From Amycolatopsis lurida (lineage in GTDB: Bacteria > Actinomycetota > Actinomycetes > Mycobacteriales > Pseudonocardiaceae), in the NCBI RefSeq assembly GCF_900105055.1, contig NZ_FNTA01000004.1, forward strand, positions 6,975,501 through 7,039,500: a DNA stretch of 64,000 nt, written 5' to 3'. Positions 48,183 through 56,756 of the stretch are shown here, piece after piece. Position 1 is the first letter of the stretch. Every line of letters begins with the position of its first letter. The notes beneath the pieces were generated by a model. The model searched no databases. It saw only the letters and a program-made list of their open reading frames with translations, and was not told the DNA's origin. A program made the position numbers and the translations under genes.

Positions 48183-49577
48183 ATGAGAAAAACGTTGGCG
48201 ATACTGGCTTTCCTGCCACTGACCATGGCCGTCCCAGCGACCGCCGACGCGGCCCCGGCGCTGAAGTGGACGTCACCGTGCCCGGACTACGGCGTGACAC
48301 CCTCACCGACCGAGGGCCTCGAATGCGCGAGACTCAAGGTGCCGCTGGACTACGCCGACCCCGGCGGGCGGACCATCGAACTCACTGTTTCCCGTAAGGC
48401 GAGCACCTCGCCCCAGCGCCGAGGTGTGCTGCTGATGAACCCCGGCGGCCCCGGGAGCCCCGGCCTGGCGATGCCCGCGCAACTCGCGCAACGACAGGGA
48501 CAGTCCGGCCTGCTCGACAGTTACGACGTCATCGGTTTCGACCCGCGCGGGACCACCTACAGCACGCCGGTGACCTGCGACCTCACCGAGGAACAGCGGT
48601 TCATCCTCGTCGGCCCGTACGCGGAAGGCCCGCGCGACGTCGCCGAGAAGGCGGCGAAGTCCCGTGTGGTGGCGAAGCAATGCGCCGAGTCGAAGACAGC
48701 GGATCTCCTGCCTCAGATGACCACCGCCAACACCGCGCGCGATATGGACCGGATCCGCGAGGCGTTAGGGGAGGGGAAGATCTCGTACTACGGCGTCTCG
48801 TACGGGAGCTATCTCGGTGCCGCCTACGCGTCGATGTTCCCGGCGCGCACGGATCGAATCGTGCTGGACAGCCTTCTCGGTCCCGACGGGCTGGACGTCC
48901 GGGCGCACCAGCGCTTCGCGGACGGCTTCGATGACCGCTTCGGCGACTTCACGGCTTGGGCGGCGGCACGGGACGATGTCTACCACCTGGGGCGGACACC
49001 GGCCGAGGTGACGGCGAAGTTCGTCGAACTGGCCGAAAAGCGCCCGGGAATCCGAAGCGACACCTGGGGAGCGCTGTACGACGACGCGAACTTCCCGGGT
49101 CTCGCCGAGAAATGGTCCGCTCCGACAACGAAGGCGCGGGGCGGGCCGCTCGACTCCGACAACCACGCCGCGCTCCAGCTTCAGGTGCTCTGCAACGACT
49201 CCGACTGGCCGGAAAACATTCGCTACTACCAAAAGGCGGTCGAGCGGGCCCGCGTGACGCACCCGATGTTCGGCCCTGCCTCCGCGAACATCACCCCCTG
49301 CGCGTTCTGGCCGGTCGAACGCCGCGAACCGCCCGTGCGGATCCACGACCGCGGTCCGTCGAACATCCTGCTGGTACAGAATCTCCGCGACCCGGCGACA
49401 CCGCTCGTCGGCGCCCGTGAAATGCGGGCGGCGCTGGGTGCGCGGGCGAAGTACGTCGCCGTGGACGCCGGCGGGCACGGCGTCTTCACCCAGGAGAACG
49501 CCTGCGGGAACGACGCCGTCGTGCGCTATCTGCGGGACGGCGACCTCCCGGCCGCCGACACGCTCTGTCCGGCTTGA
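48183..49577 (+). CDS. Secreted alpha/beta hydrolase, tripeptidyl aminopeptidase (TAP) type
   Basis: This 464-aa S33-family peptidase has a signal peptide (MRKTLAILAFLPLTMAVPAT, cleavage near ADA-AP). The oxyanion segment is NPGGPGSPG, the nucleophile Ser206 is in YYGVSYGSYLG, the acid is in LLVQNLRDPATPLVGA and the catalytic His in DAGGHGVFT. The C-terminal TAP-like domain carries paired cysteines. Streptomyces homologues release tripeptides from protein N-termini. Start codon ATG 48183 directly precedes the signal sequence. Confidence 0.92.
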   Translation: MRKTLAILAFLPLTMAVPATADAAPALKWTSPCPDYGVTPSPTEGLECARLKVPLDYADPGGRTIELTVSRKASTSPQRRGVLLMNPGGPGSPGLAMPAQLAQRQGQSGLLDSYDVIGFDPRGTTYSTPVTCDLTEEQRFILVGPYAEGPRDVAEKAAKSRVVAKQCAESKTADLLPQMTTANTARDMDRIREALGEGKISYYGVSYGSYLGAAYASMFPARTDRIVLDSLLGPDGLDVRAHQRFADGFDDRFGDFTAWAAARDDVYHLGRTPAEVTAKFVELAEKRPGIRSDTWGALYDDANFPGLAEKWSAPTTKARGGPLDSDNHAALQLQVLCNDSDWPENIRYYQKAVERARVTHPMFGPASANITPCAFWPVERREPPVRIHDRGPSNILLVQNLRDPATPLVGAREMRAALGARAKYVAVDAGGHGVFTQENACGNDAVVRYLRDGDLPAADTLCPA

Positions 49578-49994
49578 TCAGGAGAACAGGAAGACGATCA
49601 AACCGATCCAGCCGAGGCCGCCGGCCAGGATCCCCAGCAGGATCCCGGCGGCGGCTTCGGCGAAGGTGTCTTCGCCCAGCTTGACGCGGGCCCAGCCCAG
49701 CCAGGCCACCAGCAGTCCGCCGAGCAGCATCACCGGCCCGAAGGTGAACACCAGCACGGTGACCGCGGCGGATTCGGGCGACGTGTACGGCGAAATCCCG
49801 AAGCCGGATGCGCGCTTTATCGACCACCCGACGGCGAGGGTCACGAGCGCCGAACCGAGCAGCGCCAGAAGCGACGGCCAGACGAGGCCCTGGCCGTCAC
49901 CGACCACGATCGCGATCGGTGCCAGGAGCATCCAGGCGATCGGAGCCACGAGATGCGTGCCCAGCCGCGCGAAGCCGTCCACAGATATCCCCAC
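49578..49994 (-). CDS. Hypothetical four-helix membrane protein
   Basis: This 138-aa protein has four likely helices (LVAPIAWMLLAPIAIVVGDG; PSLLALLGSALVTLAVGW; VTVLVFTFGPVMLLGGLLVAW; GILLGILAGGLGWIGLIVFL). No family is recognised. GTG 49994 is chosen; GTG 49982 is an alternative, and the frame stays open upstream to 50087 with poor-looking residues. Its stop codon abuts that of the convergent TAP gene (TGATCA), so the two genes share no spacer. Confidence 0.6.
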   Translation of the reverse strand: MGISVDGFARLGTHLVAPIAWMLLAPIAIVVGDGQGLVWPSLLALLGSALVTLAVGWSIKRASGFGISPYTSPESAAVTVLVFTFGPVMLLGGLLVAWLGWARVKLGEDTFAEAAAGILLGILAGGLGWIGLIVFLFS

Positions 49995-50125
49995 GAGCAA
50001 GATTAACTCGCCGCGTGCGCCGTATTTGGGCCGAACGGCCGCTTGTACGCCCGGTAGCAGGACAAATACTTTCGAAATGTCGTGCAAGTCATACGGCGAT
50101 TCACGGTGGCGAAAGGTGGTACGCC

Positions 50126-51058
50126 ATGAAGAGGACGGCTTCCCGGACGGGGATCCTGGCGGCGCTCGTCGGGCTGGCGGTGACGGCGCTGACCGCCGTC
50201 GCGAGTCCCGCGCACGCCGGACCGGTCCAGCATCAGGCAGCGACCGACGCGCAGGCTGTGGCGGCCTATTGGACGCCCGAGCGGATGCGGTCGGCGGTGC
50301 CGATCGAACGGCTGGTCCAGGCGCCCGCCTTCACCCCGAAGGAGGTCGCGAAGGGCAAGAGCACGATCATCCAGAGCATCCCGAACGGTGGCGGCGCGTG
50401 GACCGGGGCCGGCAAGGTCGTCCAGACCGCGGGCCGGGTGTTCTTCACCATGGGCGGGCGGAACGCGTCGTGCTCCGGTGACGCGGTCACCAGCGCCAAC
50501 GGCAGTGTCGTGATCACCGCCGGGCACTGCGTGAAGTACCAGGGCGCCTGGCACACGAACTGGACCTTCGCGCCTGGCTACGACAACGGCAACACGCCCT
50601 ACGGCACGTGGGCCGCGAAGAGCACGCTGACCACGCCGCAGTGGGAAGCGAGCGAGGACATGAACTACGACATCGGCGCGGCCGTGGTCAACCCGCTCAA
50701 CGGGCAGAAGCTGACCGACGTCGTCGGCGCGCAGGGGATCGCGTTCAACCAGGCGCGCAACCAGTCGATGTACACGTTCGGGTACCCGGCGGCGGCCCCG
50801 TACGACGGCTCGAAGCTGATCTACTGCAGTGGGAGCACGTTCACCGACTTCCTGCTCACCAAGGACCACGGGATGAACTGCAACATGACCGGCGGTTCGA
50901 GCGGCGGCCCGTGGTTCCTCAACTTCAGCGAGGCGACCGGCGCGGGCGTCCAGGCCTCGGTGAACAGCTTCGGCTACACCTTCCTGCCCGGTTACATGTT
51001 CGGCCCGTACTTCGGCACGGACGCGCAGAACCTCTACAACAAGGCGCAGGCCGCCTGA
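50126..51058 (+). CDS. Secreted trypsin-like serine peptidase
   Basis: This 310-aa protein has a signal peptide (RTGILAALVGLAVTALTAVA, cleavage near SPAHA-GP) and a chymotrypsin fold of the V8-like type. The triad is His134 (TAGHC), Asp182 (MNYDIGAAV) and Ser259 (GGSSGGPW). Cysteines flank the His and Ser regions (C116/C135, C234/C252), forming likely disulfides. An N-terminal pro-region of about 60 aa lies before the domain. GAAAGGTGG upstream of ATG 50126 serves as ribosome site. Probably extracellular and self-activating. Confidence 0.9.
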   Translation: MKRTASRTGILAALVGLAVTALTAVASPAHAGPVQHQAATDAQAVAAYWTPERMRSAVPIERLVQAPAFTPKEVAKGKSTIIQSIPNGGGAWTGAGKVVQTAGRVFFTMGGRNASCSGDAVTSANGSVVITAGHCVKYQGAWHTNWTFAPGYDNGNTPYGTWAAKSTLTTPQWEASEDMNYDIGAAVVNPLNGQKLTDVVGAQGIAFNQARNQSMYTFGYPAAAPYDGSKLIYCSGSTFTDFLLTKDHGMNCNMTGGSSGGPWFLNFSEATGAGVQASVNSFGYTFLPGYMFGPYFGTDAQNLYNKAQAA

Positions 51059-51124
51059 TCAGCCCGCCGCCCGTCCACGTTTTGGGACTTTCGTCCCGGT
51101 GGGCGGGCGGCTTTCGGCGCGGCA

Positions 51125-51130
51125 TATCCT
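51125..51130 (+). promoter_or_regulatory. -10 box of leaderless DAHP synthase promoter
   Basis: TATCCT is followed by 6 nt and the GTG at 51137; no Shine-Dalgarno is present. Confidence 0.5.
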
Positions 51131-51136
51131 GGTCCG

Positions 51137-52528
51137 GTGAACTGGACAGTGGACGTTCCCGTCGACACGCTCCCCGAACTGCCTCCTCTGCCTCCCGAGC
51201 TGCGTGATCGGCTCGACGACGCGCTTTCCCGGCCCGCGGCGCAGCAGCCCGAGTGGCCGGACGCCGAGCTGACGAAGCGTGTCCGCGGCGTGCTGGAGAG
51301 TGTGCCGCCGATCACCGTCCCCGCCGAGATCGACCGTCTTTCCGACCGGCTCGCCATGGTCGCCCGCGGCGAGGCGTTCCTGCTTCAGGGCGGCGACTGC
51401 GCGGAGACGTTCGAGTCGAACACCGAACCGCATATCCGCGCCAACCTGCGCACCCTGCTGCAGATGGCCGTCGTCCTCACCTACGGCGCGAGCCTGCCGG
51501 TGGTGAAGGTCGGCCGGATCGCCGGCCAGTACGCGAAGCCGCGTTCGGCGTCCACCGACGCGCTCGGCCTGCCGGTGTACCGCGGCGACATCATCAACTC
51601 GCTCGTCGCCAAGCCCGAACTCCGCGTGCCCGACCCGGGCCGGATGATCCGCGCCTACGCGAACGCGGGCGCCGCGATGAACCTCGTCCGCGCGCTCACC
51701 GGCGCCGGCATGGCGGACCTGCACCAGGTGCACGACTGGAACAAGGACTTCGTGAAGTCCTCGCCCGCCAGCGAGCGCTACGAGGCGCTGGCCTCGGAGA
51801 TCGACCGCGGCCTGCGGTTCATGTCGGCCTGCGGCGTCACCGACACCTCGCTCCAGTCCACCGAGATCTTTGCCAGCCACGAGGCGCTGCTGCTGGACTA
51901 CGAGCGTTCCATGCTGCGGATGGACCGCGCGGACGCGGCGAACCCCAAGCTGTACAACCTGTCCTCGCACTTCCTGTGGGTGGGCGAGCGGACCAGGCAA
52001 CTCGACGGCGCGCACATCGCCTTCGCCGAACTGCTGGCCAACCCGATCGGCCTCAAGATCGGCCCGACGACCACGCCGGAGCAGGCCGTCGAGTACGTCC
52101 GCCGCCTCGACCCGCGCAACGAACCCGGCAGGCTGACGCTGATCGCCCGGATGGGCAACGGCAAGGTCCGCGAGGTGCTGCCCGCGATCGTCGAGAAGGT
52201 CGAGGCGTCCGGGCACAAGGTCATCTGGCAGTGCGACCCGATGCACGGCAACACGCACGAGTCCTCGACGGGCTACAAGACCCGGCACTTCGACCGGATC
52301 GTGGACGAGGTCCAGGGCTTCTTCGAGGTGCACCGCAAGCTCGGCACATACCCTGGCGGCATCCACGTGGAGCTGACCGGCGAGGACGTCACCGAATGCC
52401 TCGGCGGCGCGCAGGAGATCTCGGATCTGGACCTTTCCGGCCGGTACGAGACCGCGTGCGACCCGCGCCTGAACACGCAGCAGTCGCTGGAGCTGGCGTT
52501 CCTGGTCGCGGAGATGCTGCGCGGCTGA
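51137..52528 (+). CDS. aroF: 3-Deoxy-7-phosphoheptulonate synthase, class II
   Basis: This 463-aa class II (plant-type) DAHP synthase condenses PEP with erythrose 4-phosphate, the first step of the shikimate pathway. Signatures: FLLQGGDCAETFESN with the metal Cys, VVKVGRIAGQYAKPRS, LYNLSSHFLWVGERTRQLDGAH, NPIGLKIGPTTTPEQ and WQCDPMHGNTHESS with the metal His. The same class serves M. tuberculosis (aroG), so the symbol choice is conventional. It feeds chorismate to TrpE elsewhere in the window. Confidence 0.97.
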   Translation: MNWTVDVPVDTLPELPPLPPELRDRLDDALSRPAAQQPEWPDAELTKRVRGVLESVPPITVPAEIDRLSDRLAMVARGEAFLLQGGDCAETFESNTEPHIRANLRTLLQMAVVLTYGASLPVVKVGRIAGQYAKPRSASTDALGLPVYRGDIINSLVAKPELRVPDPGRMIRAYANAGAAMNLVRALTGAGMADLHQVHDWNKDFVKSSPASERYEALASEIDRGLRFMSACGVTDTSLQSTEIFASHEALLLDYERSMLRMDRADAANPKLYNLSSHFLWVGERTRQLDGAHIAFAELLANPIGLKIGPTTTPEQAVEYVRRLDPRNEPGRLTLIARMGNGKVREVLPAIVEKVEASGHKVIWQCDPMHGNTHESSTGYKTRHFDRIVDEVQGFFEVHRKLGTYPGGIHVELTGEDVTECLGGAQEISDLDLSGRYETACDPRLNTQQSLELAFLVAEMLRG

Positions 52529-52533
52529 CGCGC

Positions 52534-52579
52534 CTCGTGAGTGGCAAGGACGGTTCTAACCGTCCTTGCCACTCACGAG
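52534..52579. terminator. Long perfect palindrome, family 1, second copy
   Basis: Perfect 22-bp arms (52534-52555, 52558-52579) are separated by 2 bp. The sequence matches the element at 161-208 except for T to C at one position with the compensating A to G in the other arm. It lies between convergent DAHP synthase and acyltransferase genes. Confidence 0.75.
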
Positions 52580-52582
52580 CTG

Positions 52583-53887
52583 TCAGGCGGTGTCCAGCAG
52601 TCTCGCGGCCGACTTGAGTACCCCGTCCCGCAGCGAACCCACGTCCGAAACCGCCGCCCCGTTCGCCTGAAGTCCGATGTGGACCGAGTCGCGATAGGTC
52701 GCCACCGCGATGCCGACCGCCTGCCGCGGCGCCAGCGGCACGAACGGGTACACGCCGGCGACCTTCGTCCCATCGAGGGTGAGCCGGTTGGGCGGCACCG
52801 GCACCGTGGTGATCACGAGGTCGAACAGCAGCGGCGCGGCCAGCCCGGCGGCCTTGGAACCGAGCCGGTGCAGCATCGAGGGCATCCGGTCGGCGAGCAG
52901 CGGGAACGCGCCAGGTCCCCGCGCGGGGCCCGCCGCCTTGTTCCGGCTCATTTCGCGTTGGACGGCCAGCAGCCGCTCGGCCGGATCGTCGAGGCCGACC
53001 GGCAGTTCGCAGAGATAGCCGGACAGCTTGTTCCCGCCGAGTTGCTCGGCGGAGCGCCCGCGCACGCTGACCGGGATGAGCGCCCGCAGCGTCCGGTCGT
53101 CGGCGCGCTGGCCGCGGTTGATCATCCACTCGCGCAGCGCGCCGCTGAGGATCGCCAGCACGACGTCGTTGGCGGTCCCGCCGTGGGCCCGGCGGATCCG
53201 CCGGATCTCGGCGGTGTCCAGCCGGACGAGGCCGAGCCGTCGTTCGGTCGACGGCGGCGCGCTGATCGGCGACAGCGGCGAACGGGTCGCGCGGACGACC
53301 GAAGAGGCGATCCCGGCCTGTGCCAGCGTCGAGCCGACGGCTTCCTTGACAGCGTCCACAGGGGAGCGGGGCGCGGGCGGCACGGACCCGCTGTGCGGAC
53401 GCCTCGGCGCGCGCGGGAGTTCGTCGAGCAGGCCGACGGCGACGGCGTACGCGCCCGCCCCGTCGGTGAGGGCGTGGTGCAGTTTCAGCAGCAACGCGAA
53501 CTCGCCGTCCGGCAGGCCGGTGACGAGATGCAAGTCCCACAAGGGTTTTCCGGTGTCGAGCGGCCGCCCCATCCAGTGCGAGGCGTAGGCGGACAGCGGG
53601 TCCGGTTCGTACAGGGAGCTCAGGTGATGATGTGAAATATGTTCACTGGCAACGAAATCCGGGTCTTCGGCCCAGACGGCGGCACCGGGCGGGAACAGCG
53701 CGGTACGGGGGCGCTGACGCAGCTTCGGAAGCCGTGCGGCCCGCTCGGCCAGCAACGCGGTCAGCCTCCGCGCGTGCACCTGCCCGTGCGGGCGGAAGGT
53801 GACCACCGCACCCATGTGCATGGGCGTCGTTTCGCTTTCCAGGCAAAGGAAAGCGACATCGAGTGCGCTCAGCTGGGGGCCTGACAT
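52583..53887 (-). CDS. Wax ester synthase/diacylglycerol acyltransferase (WS/DGAT)
   Basis: This 434-aa acyltransferase has the catalytic motif HHALTDG (137-143), the N-terminal LSALDVAFLCLESETTPMHMG and the C-terminal VTTVPVPPNRLTLDG, all typical of actinobacterial WS/DGAT. It esterifies acyl-CoA to diacylglycerol or long-chain alcohols for storage lipid. ATG 53887 has GAAAGG upstream. A 9-bp-arm palindrome stands about 50 bp upstream as a candidate operator. Confidence 0.92.
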   Translation of the reverse strand: MSGPQLSALDVAFLCLESETTPMHMGAVVTFRPHGQVHARRLTALLAERAARLPKLRQRPRTALFPPGAAVWAEDPDFVASEHISHHHLSSLYEPDPLSAYASHWMGRPLDTGKPLWDLHLVTGLPDGEFALLLKLHHALTDGAGAYAVAVGLLDELPRAPRRPHSGSVPPAPRSPVDAVKEAVGSTLAQAGIASSVVRATRSPLSPISAPPSTERRLGLVRLDTAEIRRIRRAHGGTANDVVLAILSGALREWMINRGQRADDRTLRALIPVSVRGRSAEQLGGNKLSGYLCELPVGLDDPAERLLAVQREMSRNKAAGPARGPGAFPLLADRMPSMLHRLGSKAAGLAAPLLFDLVITTVPVPPNRLTLDGTKVAGVYPFVPLAPRQAVGIAVATYRDSVHIGLQANGAAVSDVGSLRDGVLKSAARLLDTA

Positions 53888-53935
53888 AGTGACCTTTCTC
53901 GGAACCGGGGGCGATGGCACAACTGCACCAGCCTG

Positions 53936-53961
53936 ACATGACGAGCGGGTGGTCGTCATGT
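53936..53961. promoter_or_regulatory. Palindrome upstream of the WS/DGAT gene
   Basis: ACATGACGA (53936-53944) and TCGTCATGT (53953-53961) form perfect 9-bp arms with an 8-nt spacer in the 220-bp gap between the divergent acyltransferase and DinB genes. Operator-like; no regulator is encoded beside it. Confidence 0.45.
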
Positions 53962-54107
53962 TTCAGTGGCGCTAACTACTGCTGGTTTCACTCGAACGAT
54001 GGGATCACGCTCGGACATGGACCACGGCTGTGCGGCAGATGGTGGACAAGTGCGTCCCGGGTAACTCGTTGGCGGATCATCCGAGGAAACCGGCAGACTG
54101 AACCACC

Positions 54108-54617
54108 ATGACCGACGAACCGAAGCGCCCCGAACCGCCGCTCACCGGCGACGAGCGCACGCAGCTGAACGGCTTTCTCGACTTCCTTCGCGCCACCGTC
54201 GTGTGGAAATGCTCCGGCCTCACCGACGAGCAGGCCCGCCGTCCGCTCGTCCCCAGCGAACTGACCACCGTCGCCGGTCTGCTCGGGCATCTGACCCTCG
54301 TCGAGCAGTACTGGTTCAACGTGGTGCTCAACGGGCAGGAGGACGTCTGGAAGGAGGCACTGGAGACCGATCCGGACGCCGAGTTCCGGGTCGCCATGCA
54401 GACCCCGATCGAGCAGCTGATCGCCGCCTACGAGGCCGAGTGCGAGCGGAGCCGCAAGATCGTCGCCGCGATGGGGCTCGACGACGAGGTCCCCTTCCGC
54501 GGCGATCGCAAGGTCAACGTCCGGTTCGTGGTCGCGCACATGATCGAGGAGACCGGCAGGCACGCCGGCCACCTCGACCTGTTGCGCGAACTGACGGACG
54601 GTCTCACCGGGGAGTGA
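54108..54617 (+). CDS. DinB/DUF664 family protein
   Basis: This 169-aa four-helix protein has the DinB metal histidines: AGLLGHLTLVEQYWF and HMIEETGRHAGHLDLLRE. DUF664 members in actinobacteria are putative mycothiol-dependent metalloenzymes (S-transferase or detoxification type). It has no obvious partner; its 3' end overlaps the convergent DUF1295 gene by 14 bp. Confidence 0.88.
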   Translation: MTDEPKRPEPPLTGDERTQLNGFLDFLRATVVWKCSGLTDEQARRPLVPSELTTVAGLLGHLTLVEQYWFNVVLNGQEDVWKEALETDPDAEFRVAMQTPIEQLIAAYEAECERSRKIVAAMGLDDEVPFRGDRKVNVRFVVAHMIEETGRHAGHLDLLRELTDGLTGE

Positions 54618-55389
54618 CGCGGCGAGGGGGCAACGGGAAGAACCCGCTGGTCCGCTCGACGTACGTCGCGTATCCCGGCCGGGAACGCCGTAAACCCTTC
54701 TCCAGCAGAGGTTTTCCGGTTCCCCTGGCCAGCGTGTACGTCATCGCGATCGGCGACAGGATCGTCGCCGCCCCCACCCAGCTCGCACACGCCAGCAGGT
54801 ACAGGCCCCACCACACGCACGCGTCGCCGAAGTAGTTCGGATGCCGGGTGTAACGCCACAGGCCGCTGTCGAGGACCTTCCCCTTGTTGTCCGGGCCGGC
54901 CTTGAAGCGCCGCAGCTGCTCGTCGCCGATCGTCTCGAATCCGAAGCCGATCAGCCACAGGGCGACGCCGAGCCACGCAGTCACCCCGAAGGTGTCGCCG
55001 TACATCGCGAACTGGACCGGCAGCGAGACGAACCAGAGCACCACCGCCTGGACCAGGTACACGCGGACGAAGAGCTTGAGCGCCGGATTCTCCCCGGCGC
55101 TCTCCGCCATCCGCACGTAGCGCGGGTCTTCGGGCAGCTTGTGGTTGCGCAGGTGCAGGTGGACGCCGAGGCGCACACCCCAGATCGTGGTCAGCAGCGC
55201 GGTGACGAGGCGCAGCGCCACCGACCCGTCCCCGAGCGGCGCCGCCACCAGCGCGACGATCGCGAAGCCCGGCCCCCAGAATGTGTCGACGGTGTCATAC
55301 CGCTTGCGCCACCGCGCGATGCCGAAGGTGACGACGAAGGCCAGCAGCGTCGCGCCCGCCGTGATCGCGAGGGTCCCGCCGAGCGGCAT
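54604..55389 (-). CDS. DUF1295 family membrane protein (steroid-reductase/ICMT-like)
   Basis: This 261-aa protein has about six helices and the DUF1295 signature: VDTFWGPGFAIVALVAAP, EDPRYVRMAE and the C-terminal RYTRHPNYFGDACVWWGLYL, KPLLEKGLRRSRPGYATYVERTSGFFP. The end resembles isoprenylcysteine methyltransferase and delta-14/steroid reductases that bind SAM or NADPH. The ATG at 55389 shares one base with the upstream stop (TGATG). Homologous to M. tuberculosis Rv0446c, which also lies next to the cyclopropane-synthase-like gene. Confidence 0.87.
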   Translation of the reverse strand: MPLGGTLAITAGATLLAFVVTFGIARWRKRYDTVDTFWGPGFAIVALVAAPLGDGSVALRLVTALLTTIWGVRLGVHLHLRNHKLPEDPRYVRMAESAGENPALKLFVRVYLVQAVVLWFVSLPVQFAMYGDTFGVTAWLGVALWLIGFGFETIGDEQLRRFKAGPDNKGKVLDSGLWRYTRHPNYFGDACVWWGLYLLACASWVGAATILSPIAMTYTLARGTGKPLLEKGLRRSRPGYATYVERTSGFFPLPPRRVTPR

Positions 55390-56660
55390 CAGGACCACTC
55401 CCGGGTGGCGGGCAGCGCGCTCAAGCCCTCGTCGGAGGTGCGGACCGCCAGGATCTGGTCCACGCCCATCCGGTTCTCCTCGAACGCCAGCGCCCCGCCG
55501 ACCAGGTACAGCCGCCAGACCCGCGCACCGGATTCACCGATCAGCGCGACGACGTCGTCCCAGTTGCTCTCGAGCGTCTTCTCCCAGGCCCGGACCGTAC
55601 GCACGTAGTGCTCGCGCAGCGCGTGGACGTCGCGGATCTCGAACCCGGCGGTCTCCAGATGCCCGAGCGTGCGGCTCAGCGGCCGCATCGTCATGTCGGG
55701 GGCGATGTAGCGCTCGATGAACGCGCCGCCGCCGGGGGCCACCGCGCCGCGGGACATCTGCTGCAGGACCAGCCGTCCGGTGGGCTTGAGCATCCGGTAC
55801 AGCGTCCGCGTGTACTCGGGGTAGTTCTCTTCGCCGACGTGTTCACCCATCTCGATGGACGCGACCGCGTCGAACGGCTCGCCTGCCAGCTCGCGATAGT
55901 CCTGCCGCCGGACCTCGACCCGATCCTCCAGATCGTGCTGGACGAGGCGGCCGCGGACGTGCTGCAGCTGTTCCGCCGACAGGGTGATCCCGACGGCCTG
56001 GACCCCGTGGTGTTTCGCCGCGTGGACCAGGAGCGAGCCCCAGCCGCAGCCGACGTCGAGGAGCCGCATCCCCGGGCGCAGGCCGAGCTTGCGGCAGATC
56101 AGTTCGAGCTTGTCCCACTGGGCCTGTTCGAGGTCGTACCCCTCCTCCTCGGACGTCCAGTACGCCGAGGAGTAGGCCATCGATTCGTCCATCAACAGCT
56201 GGTAGAAGGCGTTGCCGAGGTCGTAGTGGTGCGCGATGGCCGACTTGTCGCGAAGCAGCGTGTGCAGCTTCCCGGACAGCCGGGCCTCCTCGGCGGGCGG
56301 TGCGGGCGGCGGCCCGACGACGCCGAGTCCCACCGCGAGCCGGAGCGCCTCGGCCCATTCGCGCGGGCCCAGCTTCGCACCGCGCACGGCACCCGAACGG
56401 GTCAGCGCCCAGATCCGGCGGAATCCGTCGGCGAGGTCGCCATCGACATCGAGATCACCTGAGACGTACGCCCGGGCCAGGCCCAATTCGCCGGGCGCGT
56501 AGAGGAGACGGCGCAGGGCTCGGCGGTTGCGGAGTACCACGGTCGGGGCATCCGGCGGACCGGCGCGTACGCCGTCCCAGGTACGCAGGCCGACCGGAAG
56601 AGAGCCGCCGAGGAGCCGCTCGACGAACGGGACTAGGCGCGACACGGGACTGTTCGGCAT
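55389..56660 (-). CDS. Cyclopropane-fatty-acyl-phospholipid synthase family methyltransferase (UfaA1-like)
   Basis: This 423-aa SAM-dependent methyltransferase has an N-terminal lipid-binding region (VSGDLDVDGDLADGF) and a methyltransferase core: AIAHHYDLGNAFYQLLMDESM, MAYSSAYW, the SAM loop LLDVGCGWGSLLVHAA and GITLSAEQLQ. SIEMGEHVGEENYPEY holds the catalytic-site acid region. Homologue of M. tuberculosis Rv0447c (ufaA1). The ATG at 56660 lies 7 nt after a SigK-like -10, so it appears leaderless and under the adjacent sigma factor. It is coupled to DUF1295 downstream. Confidence 0.9.
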   Translation of the reverse strand: MPNSPVSRLVPFVERLLGGSLPVGLRTWDGVRAGPPDAPTVVLRNRRALRRLLYAPGELGLARAYVSGDLDVDGDLADGFRRIWALTRSGAVRGAKLGPREWAEALRLAVGLGVVGPPPAPPAEEARLSGKLHTLLRDKSAIAHHYDLGNAFYQLLMDESMAYSSAYWTSEEEGYDLEQAQWDKLELICRKLGLRPGMRLLDVGCGWGSLLVHAAKHHGVQAVGITLSAEQLQHVRGRLVQHDLEDRVEVRRQDYRELAGEPFDAVASIEMGEHVGEENYPEYTRTLYRMLKPTGRLVLQQMSRGAVAPGGGAFIERYIAPDMTMRPLSRTLGHLETAGFEIRDVHALREHYVRTVRAWEKTLESNWDDVVALIGESGARVWRLYLVGGALAFEENRMGVDQILAVRTSDEGLSALPATREWS

Positions 56661-56667
56661 AGTCGTG

Positions 56668-56694
56668 ATTCGCTCCTGGACCGGAAAGGGATGG
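56668..56694 (-). promoter_or_regulatory. SigK-like promoter of the cyclopropane-synthase-like gene
   Basis: On the minus strand CCATCC (56689-56694), 15 nt, GCGAAT (56668-56673), then 7 nt to ATG 56660. The M. tuberculosis SigK consensus is CCATCC-N16/17-CCGAAT. Confidence 0.6.
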
Positions 56695-56721
56695 GTCGGA
56701 TGCCGAGCCGGTTCACGAGAT

Positions 56722-56749
56722 CCAATCCTCGTCCGAGCCGGCTCCGAAT
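56722..56749 (+). promoter_or_regulatory. SigK-like promoter of the FAD oxidoreductase-sigK operon
   Basis: CAATCC (56723-56728), 15 nt, CCGAAT (56744-56749), then 7 nt to GTG 56757. It has the same spacing as the divergent promoter at 56668-56694, and both resemble the M. tuberculosis SigK consensus. Confidence 0.6.
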
Positions 56750-56756
56750 GCTTCAC

